Part shown: piece by piece, positions 53,701 to 62,667 of the stretch
Layout of the letters: each line of letters starts with the position of its first letter
Numbering within the stretch: the stretch's first letter is position 1
Assembly (NCBI RefSeq): GCF_050286925.1
Contig: NZ_JBFWFX010000007.1
Coordinates: 78,345-142,344 of the forward strand
Direction of reading: 5' to 3'
Source of the DNA: Caloranaerobacter sp050286925
GTDB lineage: Bacteria; Bacillota; Clostridia; Tissierellales; Thermohalobacteraceae
Length of the DNA: 64,000 nt
Position numbers and translations under genes: made by a program
Notes under the pieces: generated by a model
Databases searched by the model: none
What the model was told of the DNA's origin: nothing
Seen by the model: the letters and a program-made list of their open reading frames with translations, nothing else

Positions 53701-54373
53701 GATTAATACAAAAGAAGGATGGAAAAAGTCATCTATAGATGTGACTATGGACAATGTTATACCGATTACAGATGATGATTACTTTGAGGATGATATTGTA
53801 AATAGATTTGTAGAATTTGTTAAAGTAGCGTTTGGTGAGAAGACATTAGAAAAAAACCTTGATTATATTGCAGAGACTTTAGGAAAGAAAACAAATGAAA
53901 CTTCAAGACAGACTATAAGAAGATATTTCTTAAAAGATTTTTATAAAGACCATGTAAAAACATATAAGAAAAGACCTATTTATTGGCTATTTGATAGTGG
54001 AAAAGAAAATGGATTTAAGGCTCTTATATATATGCATAGATATGATTCTTCAACAGTAGCGAGAGTTAGAACAGATTATCTTCATAAACTTCAAAAGAAA
54101 TATGAAGCAGAAGTTAAAAGATTAGATATTTTGATTGAATCTGATATATCAACAAAAGAAAAAACTGCTGCTAGAAGAAAAAAAGAGAAAATTAACAAAC
54201 AAATAATAGAGTGTATGGCTTATGACCAAGTCATTGCTTATATTGCAAATAAAAGGATTGAAATAGATTTAGATGATGGGGTAAAAGTAAATTATGCAAA
54301 GTTTCAAGGTATAGAAATACCTCAAGGTGAAGGGAAGAAGCCACTAAAAGCAAATTTATTAGCTAAGATTTAA
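50720..54373 (+). CDS. pglX: BREX DNA N6-adenine methyltransferase PglX
   Basis: 1217 residues (typical). SAM motif DPAMGSGHILVYAFD at residues about 313-327 and the catalytic NPPYMG at about 507-512 are both intact, so the enzyme should be active. The C-terminal half (about residues 620-950) is the target-recognition region, and further conserved segments follow. PglX methylates an asymmetric site on one strand of host DNA, marking it as self. The ATG at 50720 has agggggat before it; ATG at 50714 is too close to it. The 96-base gap before pglZ holds nothing clear. Confidence 0.95.
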   Translation: MNKSAIKSFAVRARKKLIEDITQKAYELGITKEEVMDIEKFEGGFKIKGRENSRIYKEYEIKQRERLIEKIKEKGFEQVIEEVAYAWFNRFIALRFMEVNDYLPIGVRVLSSVDKNKKEPDIIKEALNFVEELDLNREIVYRLQENNEIEDLYKYLLVKQCNQLGKIMPTVFEKIADYTELLLPDNLLAEGSVIRDLVESIDEEDYKDQVEIIGWLYQYYISEKKDEVFAGLKKNKKITKENIPAATQLFTPKWIVKYMVENSLGRLWLESHPDEELKSKWKYYLEEAEQEPEVQKKLEELKNPNLSPEDIKILDPAMGSGHILVYAFDVLYDIYLKAGYSEREIPRLILEKNLYGLDIDDRAGQLATFALMMKARSKNRRIFRRPIQLNVCSIQESNGLIENGKLRIDNSFWDYILGDIQDEERKKLKEDIEYLIKVFEDAKEYGSILEVKKIDFDAIERRLEEIRDSEAVDLFEFQYKEVILEKLPPLVKQARIMSEKYDVVCTNPPYMGRKGMDDKLTVYIDRKFPKSKNDLFAVFMELDNNYLKNNGFYAMINQHSWMFLANFEQLRKEIIDKREIYNMLHLGPRAFEEIGGEVVQSTTYVLRKIKRNGYKGNYIRLINYNNSKEKEIKAVETIKKHDSKDLYSVSSQNFNMIPGTPIAYWINNSLIEIFMKQPKLGKIADPVEGIKTGNNDLFLRLWHEVNFNKMANLEVDDICNKYKWYPMAKGGPFRKWYGNIDFVIDWENNGKKVSEYKKATISNKELFFNPAITWTYISTHKISMRYLGNNVLYNNKGPGCYFKNMDDLYYVLSALNSKIGDLVMQVLAPTMDFKPGNIKNFPIKFPKDPKVKEKIISIAKKCIDISKQDWDSFETSWDFKQHPLLEYKNGVNTIEEAFNNWSEFTERQFNQLKANEEELNRIFIEIYGLQDELTPEVEDKDITIRKADRERDIKSFISYAVGCMFGRYSLDEEGLIYAGGEFKDKFKIENGQLMINTKEGWKKSSIDVTMDNVIPITDDDYFEDDIVNRFVEFVKVAFGEKTLEKNLDYIAETLGKKTNETSRQTIRRYFLKDFYKDHVKTYKKRPIYWLFDSGKENGFKALIYMHRYDSSTVARVRTDYLHKLQKKYEAEVKRLDILIESDISTKEKTAARRKKEKINKQIIECMAYDQVIAYIANKRIEIDLDDGVKVNYAKFQGIEIPQGEGKKPLKANLLAKI

Positions 54374-54469
54374 GATAGAAATTTAAGGCAGGTTATGGGA
54401 TAAGAAATTTATAGTTGGGCAATAGATATGGCTAATAAATATTAAAATGAGTTTCGAGGTGTTTAAATT

Positions 54470-57025
54470 ATGAATCTAAAAGAAATAAAGAACATATTAG
54501 AACAAAATTTTGATCAAGAACCTTCAGATGGCAAAAATAGACATATAATTTTTTGGTATGATTCAGATGGTGAATTTGTAAAAGACATAGATGAATTAGA
54601 ATTAAAAAATGCAAAAATATTAAAGTTAAGAGATAATAATAGTTTTTATATAAAATATTTATTAGAAAAAGTAGATACAAATTCAAATTATTTAATATAT
54701 TCTTCTGCTCCAAAACCTTCTGCTAAAGAAAATTATCTTTTAGATATTTTAAAATACAGCAGTGAATTTTCTACTGATAAAGCAACTGTAATAATGAAAG
54801 ATTTAGGGGTTAAAGATGATAGTTTAAGAAATACATTTAAAAAGTATTTAAAGTTTTTTGGAAATAAGGAAAGATATAAAAGATTTGCATCATATAAAAT
54901 AGAAAACTTTACTGAAGAAAAAGTGCATATAGCAGTTTTGTCTGCTATATGCAAATTATCAGTGGCAGATTTCGAATTAGCATTGAGAACTATACTAAAA
55001 GAAGAAATTAAGGACGAAAATAAATATTTACAGGATATAAAAAGATTTGGAGATATAGATGAATTTTGGAAATTAGTAGAGAAAAAGTATGGATACCATT
55101 TAGAAGATAAGAATCTTGAACATCTTATGATTATGTTTACTATTACTCATTTAAGTTATAATCTTGAAGAAAAATTACCTGATACATGGGAAAAGTTTAT
55201 ATCAAATAAGCAGTCTGATGCAATAGTGTTTTTAAGTCATTTTATAAATCATTCAGTTGATAGTGAAATTTACGATATTCTTGCTGATAGAATTGAAAAG
55301 AAAATTAATTTAAGAAAATATTTATCAAGGTGGAATATAGAAAATTATATTAATTGTGATACTTTTAGAGCATTTGATGAAGAAATAATATTGAAATTAA
55401 TAAATAATTTAGTAGAAAAAATTGGTGAGTATGAGAGATATAGAAAAATTATAAATAGTAGAAGGACAAGTCATTGGTTTAACAAATATAAGTATGAGTA
55501 TGAAGCAATATATTATGCTATGGAGATTTTAAGATTAGAAAATGAACTTCAAAAAACATTAAGAGGTTCGACAGCCTATGAAATGATAGAAAACTATGTG
55601 AAAGAATACTATTTATTTGATTATTTTTACAGAAAATTTTACATTTCGTATGATAAAATTCAAAACAAAGATAAATTTAGCAAATTGGTAGAGTTAATAG
55701 AAAATACTTATACACATTGGTATTTGAATGAATTATCTATTAAATGGTCTGATATTATAGAAAATGAATTGAAAGAAGATATTAGAATTAATGGTATTAC
55801 ACAACAAATAGATTTTTATGAGAATTATATAGCACCTCATGTAAGAAATAATGAAAGAGTATTTGTAATTGTTTCTGATGCTTTAAGATATGAGGCTGCT
55901 AAAGAATTTAGTGATATTCTAAATGTACAAAGAAGGGGTAAGGCTGAAATAACTTTTATGCAAGGGGTTATTCCTTCGTATACTAAACTTGGCATGGCAA
56001 GTTTACTTCCGCATAAAGAAATTATTATAAATGACAAGTCAGAAATCATAGTAGATGGAATTAATAGTCAAGGTACAGAAAATAGAAAAAAGATATTGCT
56101 CAATTATTCAGATAATGCTATAGCAATACAGTACAACGACATGAAAGATATGAAGAGAAAAGATTATAAGAAAGTCTTTGAAGGCAAAAATTTGATTTAT
56201 ATTTATCATAATGTTATCGATGCTGTAGGAGATAAACCTTTAACAGAAAGAGATGTTTTTGAAAGTGTTGAGAAAACTTTTGACGATTTAAATAATCTTA
56301 TAAGAAATCTAATAAATAATGTTAGTGCAACTAATATTTATATAACATCAGATCATGGATTTATATATAGAAGGTCAACATTACAAGAATTTGATAAAAT
56401 ACAGAAAACTACTTTAAAATCATTAGATAAAAGTAGAAGATTTATTTTAACAGAAGATAATCCTGAAATAGAAGGAACATTATCAATTTCATTAAATTAT
56501 ATATTTGGGAATAAAACTATTTTAAAAGCAATAGTACCAAAAGGTGTGACAAGGTTTAAAGTACAAGGTGCAGGAGCAAATTATGTTCATGGGGGAGCAT
56601 CTTTGCAAGAAATAGTTATACCAGTAATTAAATTTAAAAATATACGCAAGAATGAATTTAAATCTAAAAAGGTAGAAGTGAAACTAACCAATATTTCAAG
56701 AAAAATTACTAATAGAATCACATATTTGGAGTTTTTCCAAACAGAAAAGGTGGAAGATAAAAAGATACCTATAAGGTTAAAATTATATTTTGTAGATGAA
56801 GAAGGGAATAGAATTTCAAATGAGAATATTATTATTGCTGATAGTAGATCATCTAAACCAGAAGATCGTACATTTAGAGAGAAATTTACACTAAAAGACC
56901 AGCCTTATGATAAATCTAAGAAATATTATTTAATACTAGAAGATGAGGATGAAACAGTAGATAAAATCTATGAAAAGATACCATTTATTATTGACTTAGC
57001 AATTATAAACGATTTTGACTTTTAG
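54470..57025 (+). CDS. pglZ: BREX protein PglZ (alkaline phosphatase superfamily)
   Basis: 851 residues. The core VFVIVSDALRYEAAKEF (about residues 464-480) carries the metal-binding Asp and the nucleophile region of the alkaline phosphatase fold, and TSDHGFIYRR (about 625-635) carries the Asp-His pair of the second metal site. The N-terminal half is helical. PglZ is the hallmark BREX protein with a metal-dependent phosphodiesterase-like fold; its exact target is not known. It starts behind cgaggtg (54455-54461). Intact frame; brxL is 25 bases on. Confidence 0.95.
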   Translation: MNLKEIKNILEQNFDQEPSDGKNRHIIFWYDSDGEFVKDIDELELKNAKILKLRDNNSFYIKYLLEKVDTNSNYLIYSSAPKPSAKENYLLDILKYSSEFSTDKATVIMKDLGVKDDSLRNTFKKYLKFFGNKERYKRFASYKIENFTEEKVHIAVLSAICKLSVADFELALRTILKEEIKDENKYLQDIKRFGDIDEFWKLVEKKYGYHLEDKNLEHLMIMFTITHLSYNLEEKLPDTWEKFISNKQSDAIVFLSHFINHSVDSEIYDILADRIEKKINLRKYLSRWNIENYINCDTFRAFDEEIILKLINNLVEKIGEYERYRKIINSRRTSHWFNKYKYEYEAIYYAMEILRLENELQKTLRGSTAYEMIENYVKEYYLFDYFYRKFYISYDKIQNKDKFSKLVELIENTYTHWYLNELSIKWSDIIENELKEDIRINGITQQIDFYENYIAPHVRNNERVFVIVSDALRYEAAKEFSDILNVQRRGKAEITFMQGVIPSYTKLGMASLLPHKEIIINDKSEIIVDGINSQGTENRKKILLNYSDNAIAIQYNDMKDMKRKDYKKVFEGKNLIYIYHNVIDAVGDKPLTERDVFESVEKTFDDLNNLIRNLINNVSATNIYITSDHGFIYRRSTLQEFDKIQKTTLKSLDKSRRFILTEDNPEIEGTLSISLNYIFGNKTILKAIVPKGVTRFKVQGAGANYVHGGASLQEIVIPVIKFKNIRKNEFKSKKVEVKLTNISRKITNRITYLEFFQTEKVEDKKIPIRLKLYFVDEEGNRISNENIIIADSRSSKPEDRTFREKFTLKDQPYDKSKKYYLILEDEDETVDKIYEKIPFIIDLAIINDFDF

Positions 57026-57050
57026 TATATTAAAAAAGTAGGTGAAGAAC

Positions 57051-59099
57051 ATGGAAAGTTCTGATAAAACATTAAACCTTAATGAAAAATTAAATAGATA
57101 CTTTGCAGGTAGAGTAGTAAGAAAGGATTTAACTAAAAAGATTAAAGAAGGAGCCAATGTGCCTGTTTATGTACTCGAATACTTGTTAGGAATGTATTGT
57201 GCTACTGATGATGAAGATAGCATAAATGAGGGTGTGGAAAGAGTTAAAAAGATTCTTGCTGACAATTTTGTTCGACCTGATGAAGCAGAAAAAGTCAAAT
57301 CGAAAATTAGAGAATTAGGGCAGTATACGGTAATAGACAAAGTTACAGTAAAACTTAATGAAAAGAAAGATATATATGAAGCAGAGTTTTCTAATTTAGG
57401 ACTTAAAGGAGTAGAGATAGCACCTCATTATGTGAAAGAGTATGAAAAATTACTATCAGGTGGAATTTGGTGTATTTTAAAAATGAGTTATTATTATGAT
57501 GAAGAAATAAAAGGAGTAAGTCCTTTTAATATATCAAAACTAACTCCAATTCAAATGCCTAATATGGATATTGAAGAAATATTTAATGGTAGGAGATATT
57601 TTACAAAAGATGAATGGATTGATGTATTACTAAGATCTATTGGAATGGAGCCAACACAATTAAAAGAAAATGTCAAATGGCATTTGTTATGTCGTATGAT
57701 ACCTTTAGTTGAAAATAATTATAATCTTTGTGAATTAGGTCCAAGGGGAACAGGAAAATCGCATATTTATAAGGAAATTTCTCCTAATTCTATATTGATA
57801 TCAGGTGGACAAACTACAGTTGCTAATCTTTTCTATAATATGGCGAGAAGAAAAATAGGACTTGTTGGTTTATGGGACGTAGTAGCATTTGATGAAGTAG
57901 CAGGTATAACTTTTAAAGACAAAGATGGAATTCAAATAATGAAAGACTACATGGCTTCAGGCTCATTTGCACGAGGAAAGGAAGAAAAGAATGCTTCTGC
58001 ATCAATGGTTTTTGTAGGGAATATAAATCAAAGCGTCGATGTATTATTAAAAACATCACATTTATTTGATCCTTTCCCTGAAGCAATGGCATATGATACG
58101 GCTTTTTTTGATAGGATGCATTATTATATACCAGGATGGGAGATTCCTAAATTTAGGCCAGAATATTTTACAGATGAGTATGGGTTTATTACAGATTATT
58201 TAGCAGAGTTTTTTAGGGAAATGAGAAAAAGATCCTATACAAATGCTTTTGATAAATACTTTAAATTAGGAAATAATTTAAACCAAAGAGATGTTATAGC
58301 AGTTAGAAAAACAGTTTCTGGACTTGTAAAACTCATATATCCTAATGGAGAATTTAAAAAAGAAGATATAGAGGAAATTCTAAGATACGCTTTAGTTGGA
58401 AGAAGAAGGGTAAAAGAGCAATTGAAGAAAATTGGTGGTATGGAGTTTTATGATGTTCATTTTTCTTATATAGACAAAGAAAGTTTTAATGAAGAATTTG
58501 TAACTGTACCAGAGCAAGGTGGAGGTAAATTAATTCCAGAAGGAATAGGCAAACCTGGACATGTATATACAGTTGGACATAGTCATTCTGGTATGATAGG
58601 AGTTTATAAAATTGAAACTGAAGTAGTAGCAGGTTCAGGGAAATTTGAGAGAACTGGACTTGGCTCAAATAGAGATGCTAAAGAAAGTATTAATATTGCT
58701 TTTAATTATTTTAAAGCAAACAAAAAGAATATTAGTGGAACGATTTCGGTACAAAATAATGATTTTTTAATGCATATTCAAGATTTGCAAGGAATAGGAA
58801 TAACATCTGAATTATCTTTAGCAGCATTTATTGCATTGTGTTCAGGAGCATTACGAAAACCTGTGCAAAGTCAGATGGTTATATTAGGTTCTATGAGTAT
58901 TGGTGGAACAATAAATAAAGTTGAAGAACTCGCTAGTACATTACAAGTTTGTTTTGATGCTGGGGCTAAAAAAATATTGCTTCCTATGGCGTCAGCATCA
59001 GATATTAGTACTGTACCACCAGAACTTTTTGCTAAATTCCAGATAGCATTTTACCAAAGTCCTGAAGATGCGGTATTTAAAGCCCTTGGAGTAGAATAA
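57051..59099 (+). CDS. brxL: BREX protein BrxL (Lon-like protease)
   Basis: About 682 residues. The AAA+ Walker A is GPRGTGKSHIY at about residues 228-238, with the Walker B VVAFDEVAGI at about 278-287. The C-terminal domain is Lon-like (GIGITSELSLAAFIALCSG, then GSMSIGGTINKVEEL and DAGAKKILLP). BrxL is a DNA-binding AAA+ ring needed for phage defence but not for methylation. ATG at 57051 lies 7 bases after aggtga; the GTG at 57042 overlaps that site. It closes the six-gene type 1 order A-B-C-X-Z-L. Confidence 0.94.
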   Translation: MESSDKTLNLNEKLNRYFAGRVVRKDLTKKIKEGANVPVYVLEYLLGMYCATDDEDSINEGVERVKKILADNFVRPDEAEKVKSKIRELGQYTVIDKVTVKLNEKKDIYEAEFSNLGLKGVEIAPHYVKEYEKLLSGGIWCILKMSYYYDEEIKGVSPFNISKLTPIQMPNMDIEEIFNGRRYFTKDEWIDVLLRSIGMEPTQLKENVKWHLLCRMIPLVENNYNLCELGPRGTGKSHIYKEISPNSILISGGQTTVANLFYNMARRKIGLVGLWDVVAFDEVAGITFKDKDGIQIMKDYMASGSFARGKEEKNASASMVFVGNINQSVDVLLKTSHLFDPFPEAMAYDTAFFDRMHYYIPGWEIPKFRPEYFTDEYGFITDYLAEFFREMRKRSYTNAFDKYFKLGNNLNQRDVIAVRKTVSGLVKLIYPNGEFKKEDIEEILRYALVGRRRVKEQLKKIGGMEFYDVHFSYIDKESFNEEFVTVPEQGGGKLIPEGIGKPGHVYTVGHSHSGMIGVYKIETEVVAGSGKFERTGLGSNRDAKESINIAFNYFKANKKNISGTISVQNNDFLMHIQDLQGIGITSELSLAAFIALCSGALRKPVQSQMVILGSMSIGGTINKVEELASTLQVCFDAGAKKILLPMASASDISTVPPELFAKFQIAFYQSPEDAVFKALGVE

Positions 59100-59116
59100 T
59101 GATTTATAGCACAAAT

Positions 59117-59158
59117 AGGCCATCATCATCTTTTTTAAAGATGCATGATGACCTTTTT
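59117..59158 (+). terminator. Terminator of the BREX operon
   Basis: aggccatcatcatc (59117-59130) pairs with gatgcatgatgacct (59140-59154), with a mismatch and a G-U pair, and T's follow. It ends the BREX message just after brxL. Confidence 0.7.
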
Positions 59159-59213
59159 AGTTTGTTTTATTTAGGTAAAAAATTACTGTAATAAGGCCTT
59201 TTATTACTTAAGT

Positions 59214-59251
59214 AGTATTATTTAAGTTGGTTAGACTTAAATAATAACTAT
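59214..59251. other. Inverted repeat in the gap after BREX
   Basis: tagtattatttaagt and acttaaataataacta form a near-perfect stem with loop tggttag (59214-59251). AT-rich; could be a second terminator or a protein-binding site. In the rest of the 59159-59427 gap, a direct repeat of ttataattatttcga (about 59407-59437) overlaps the next gene's stop. Nothing else is seen. Confidence 0.4.
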
Positions 59252-59427
59252 AAAATACTAATTAATTTTACACATGATATATATACTGCAACTTTATCCA
59301 CCTTCTTCATAATAAAATGGGTCTGGTATATGATTATAAGTTATTTTAAAAGCAAATAAATACCAAACATTACTAAAAGGCAAATTTATGGCAAATGATA
59401 ATTCTTTTATAATTATTTCGATTATAA

Positions 59428-59928
59428 TTATTTCGATAACTTTTTCAATAAAATTATAAATTCCAATAGAGTCATAAAAAGTACAGTGTTTTTATATCTT
59501 GAAAATTTTAATTTTGAAATGCATTTTTGATATGTTATTGCAGTTAATTCATCTCTACATTTGTAGTCAATAAAAGGGTGTAATTCACTCACTGTCCATT
59601 TTTCGAAATTAGGAATAATGACTTCTTCAGGTAAAACTATATTAATGAAAACATTTAAATATTGAATTAATAGATTTCTATCATTGAAATCAAATGGAAT
59701 TGCATTTGTAGCATTCATTACTTTAGATGCAGAAAATTTTACTTCAAGATGATAGTATTGAGGCAAATATCTAAAATATATATTGAATTCAGTTTTGTTG
59801 AATTCGACAATTTCACCCTTGCTATCTTTCCATAATTTCCATTTTTTATTATTTACTAAATCATATGTGTTTAAATGCACTTTAGTAAATGCTTTAACGG
59901 TATCTAAACTTAGTATATTTTTGTACAT
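59428..59928 (-). CDS. Unrecognised protein, possibly a truncated replication-initiator-like protein
   Basis: 166 residues. The start (complement of 59926-59928, MYKNILSLDTVKAF) lies 9 bases after a strong ggaggt on the minus strand. The middle reads YFRYLPQYYHLEVKFSASKVMNATNAIPF, a KfSasK-x-x-N-type block resembling rolling-circle or phage replication protein N-termini; this is a weak similarity from memory. The C-terminus is hydrophobic (VLFMTLLEFIILLKK). It lies opposite to all neighbours, between BREX and the nuclease-like gene. I cannot assign a function. Confidence 0.45.
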   Translation of the reverse strand: MYKNILSLDTVKAFTKVHLNTYDLVNNKKWKLWKDSKGEIVEFNKTEFNIYFRYLPQYYHLEVKFSASKVMNATNAIPFDFNDRNLLIQYLNVFINIVLPEEVIIPNFEKWTVSELHPFIDYKCRDELTAITYQKCISKLKFSRYKNTVLFMTLLEFIILLKKLSK

Positions 59929-60166
59929 AATATAATTACCTCCTTCCATTCAAAAGTAAAATGGTTGGAGGCATTTTAATTATTAAAAAAACAAAAATCA
60001 AATTTTTGTATTAAATTTATAAGAAATAATTTCAAACATGAGGTTATTTTTTGTTTATAATAAGTTATAGAATTTATTGGAAAAAAGAAGGAAAATTCAA
60101 AATGAGTATAAAATTAATTATATAGAAAAAAATTATGGAATTATATTTATAGGTTGGAGGTAATTT

Positions 60167-61135
60167 ATGAGAAAAATGATTTTTTTAAATATTGGATGGA
60201 TGAAGAATTATAAAGGAATATTTCAAGATGAAATAAAAGGCGGGGGTGCCTTTGTTGAAAAACATGGATATGGACATGAGATATTTAACTTCTTACCATT
60301 TAAAGGTTATGTATATGGCTATGTACAAGCAAAAGATTCTATTAATATTAATAGATTAGGGGCATTAGATAATGATGAATGTATAGAAGATGTTTTAGTT
60401 ATATGGGTATCAAAACATCCAAGTGGAGGGACCTATATTGTAGGTTGGTATAATAATGCAACAGTTTATAGGTGGTGGCAATCTCCACCTAAAAATTCAA
60501 ATAGAGTTTATAACGATGAAGAATTTGGTTATTTTGTTAAAGCAAAGGAAGAAGATGCAGTTTTATTAAGTATAGATGAGAGAGTTTTCAAAATTCCAAG
60601 AGGGAAAGGTGGAATGGGGCAATCTAATGTGTGGTATGCTGATAAAGATGAACATCAACATTTAAGAAAAGAAGTATTAAATTACATATCTAATAGGCAG
60701 ATATATAAAAGGAACGAAGATATGCACCAAAACAAAGAATTGACATACCAACCAGATCCATACAAAAGACAGAAAGTAGAAAAAATAGCAGTAGAACATA
60801 CTGTATCTTACTATAAAAGACTAGGTTATACTGTTGATTCAGTAGAGAGAGATAATGTAGGATGGGATTTAGAAGCCAGAATGGATAATAGGTTTTTGAG
60901 GATAGAAGTGAAAGGCTTATCAGGAAGTGCAATATCATTTGAATTAACACCAAATGAGTATGCAAATATGAATAAATATAAAGAAAGTTATAGAATTGCA
61001 GTAGTAACAAATTGTTTAACAGAAAAACCTGAATTGAGAATATTTCAATATTCTTGTGAAAGTGGTAAATTTGAAGATAGTAATGGTAGGCAACTAAAAG
61101 TAAAAAAAATTATTTCGGCAAGAATGACTTTATAA
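60167..61135 (+). CDS. DUF3883 (NOV_C) nuclease-like protein, likely BREX-associated
   Basis: 322 residues. The C-terminal about 110 residues match DUF3883: VEKIAVEHTVSYYKRLGYTVDSVERDNVGWDLEARMDNRFLRIEVKG in pieces, where D (GWDLEA) and E-x-K (EVKG) form a PD-(D/E)xK-like site. The N-terminal 180 residues (FLNIGWMKNYKG, HGYGHEIFNF, GYVYGYVQ, SKHPSGGTYIVGWYNNATVYRW) are conserved-looking and rich in Gly, Trp and Tyr, suggesting a small DNA- or base-reading domain of YTH/EVE-like kind. It starts behind ggaggt (60155-60160). Such two-part proteins are candidates for modification-dependent restriction enzymes that often accompany BREX. Confidence 0.7.
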   Translation: MRKMIFLNIGWMKNYKGIFQDEIKGGGAFVEKHGYGHEIFNFLPFKGYVYGYVQAKDSININRLGALDNDECIEDVLVIWVSKHPSGGTYIVGWYNNATVYRWWQSPPKNSNRVYNDEEFGYFVKAKEEDAVLLSIDERVFKIPRGKGGMGQSNVWYADKDEHQHLRKEVLNYISNRQIYKRNEDMHQNKELTYQPDPYKRQKVEKIAVEHTVSYYKRLGYTVDSVERDNVGWDLEARMDNRFLRIEVKGLSGSAISFELTPNEYANMNKYKESYRIAVVTNCLTEKPELRIFQYSCESGKFEDSNGRQLKVKKIISARMTL

Positions 61136-61348
61136 GAGTTGATGGTTTTGTAAAGGATGAATTTATGAATTATAAAGATTTTATAATTAAATGTATTTAT
61201 GATTAAAGGAAGTGTAATTGTAAATTTTTGTGTCATATAGAGAGCATTTTGAAACAATTTGCTTACAATGTAGTTTGTATGGAAGTTTATTATTTCAGTT
61301 ATATTTGGTAACTGTATTTTAAGTAGTTTATAGAAGGGGGAATAGGGA

Positions 61349-62605
61349 GTGGTTAAGCATATTGATACAGGAGAAAATAATGTTTTAAATTTAGTAGTGA
61401 AACAATATCTAGAATCTCACGATTTTAATGGATTACCATATTATTATTTAGAGTATGATGCAAGAGATGAAATATGTAAATTAATTGATGAAGATAAAGT
61501 TGAAATATATTCTTCTAAATATGAAATTAATCCTCATATTAAAAGACTAAAGCAATATTTAGGTAAAGATAAACAAAAGGAAGAAGTAATCAATAATCCC
61601 CAAAGTATAGTTTTATATCCTACAGAGAATTATTTAAAAACATTAAATTTAATAGAAGAAAGACCATTTACAAAAATGTTAATGGAAGGTAGACCTCAAC
61701 TAGAAATATTATATTTTAAAGTTGAAGTATTAGAATCATATTATCAAGATCCTAGATATACTGTTTTATCACATGATTATAGAGGCAAGATATATGTTAA
61801 TGATGATTATCGCGATGAATTAGAGGGTGAATATTTAAAAGATTTTGGTTTAGGATACCATAAGGATAAAGGAAATAATGATAGAGTAATAGGTGCATTT
61901 ATCGGTGATTTGGCGGATTTATCTTTAAATGCACAGCTGAAATGGAAGATTCATTATATTCCAAATCAAGAGGATTATAAGATAAATTATAGTTTTTATA
62001 AAAATACAATATTAGGACAATGGGTTGATGAAGTTTCTATTTATGATGCATTACTTGAGGAAATGATAGTTATAAATAAAATGTGTGAAAATATGGGTAT
62101 TCCCAAATTGTTTAAAAAAACAATAAAGCCTCATGGATATGATAAGCCAGAGGATTATAGGATTATATTGTTGCCTACATTAAAGAATTATTATTCATTT
62201 ATCTTAACGTTAGAAAAAATGATAGTACATAACATAAATACAAAAACATTTATTAAAGAAGGTTTTTATGTGAAACCAATTGATAGAAATGATAAAAAAG
62301 GAGAACCTAAAGGAAGTTTAGTTATGTTTAGTGAATGGCTAAAAAATAATATTAGAACATCAGAAGATTTGGATGAACTTATAATAAATCCATTAAAAAA
62401 GATAAGAAAAATTAGACAAGTTCCAGCACATGAAATGTACTCTAATAAATATGATAAATCCTTATATAGAAAACAGAATGAATTAATAATAGAGACTTAT
62501 AAAGCAATTAGAGCAATTAGATTATTTTTTATGAATCATCCTTTAAATAAAGATATGGAGATTTCAGAATATTTAATAACAGGTGAAAAAATAGTTGTTT
62601 ATTAA
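61349..62605 (+). CDS. Unknown protein with possible C-terminal HEPN-like motif
   Basis: 418 residues, not recognised. It is soluble, with charged and aromatic residues; GTG start (61349) behind aaggggg and agggag. The C-terminal about 100 residues are helical: LKKIRKIRQVPAHEMYSNKYDKS, where R-x4-H (RQVPAH, about residue 362) is in the spacing of HEPN RNase motifs, and QNELIIETYKAIRAIRLF follows. The N-terminal part has no known motif. It lies behind the DUF3883 gene and just before a small frameshifted gene, so it may belong to a defence module. The HEPN idea is a hypothesis. Confidence 0.5.
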   Translation: MVKHIDTGENNVLNLVVKQYLESHDFNGLPYYYLEYDARDEICKLIDEDKVEIYSSKYEINPHIKRLKQYLGKDKQKEEVINNPQSIVLYPTENYLKTLNLIEERPFTKMLMEGRPQLEILYFKVEVLESYYQDPRYTVLSHDYRGKIYVNDDYRDELEGEYLKDFGLGYHKDKGNNDRVIGAFIGDLADLSLNAQLKWKIHYIPNQEDYKINYSFYKNTILGQWVDEVSIYDALLEEMIVINKMCENMGIPKLFKKTIKPHGYDKPEDYRIILLPTLKNYYSFILTLEKMIVHNINTKTFIKEGFYVKPIDRNDKKGEPKGSLVMFSEWLKNNIRTSEDLDELIINPLKKIRKIRQVPAHEMYSNKYDKSLYRKQNELIIETYKAIRAIRLFFMNHPLNKDMEISEYLITGEKIVVY

Positions 62606-62667
62606 TGAATATTATCAAATATAGTTATACAAATTTTAAAGTAATTTGTTTGGGTAGGGGGATAAGT

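Noticed and set aside
60690..61010. 106-codon minus-strand frame in the DUF3883 gene
   Set aside because: Shadow of the nuclease-like gene; low-complexity reading and no start signal.
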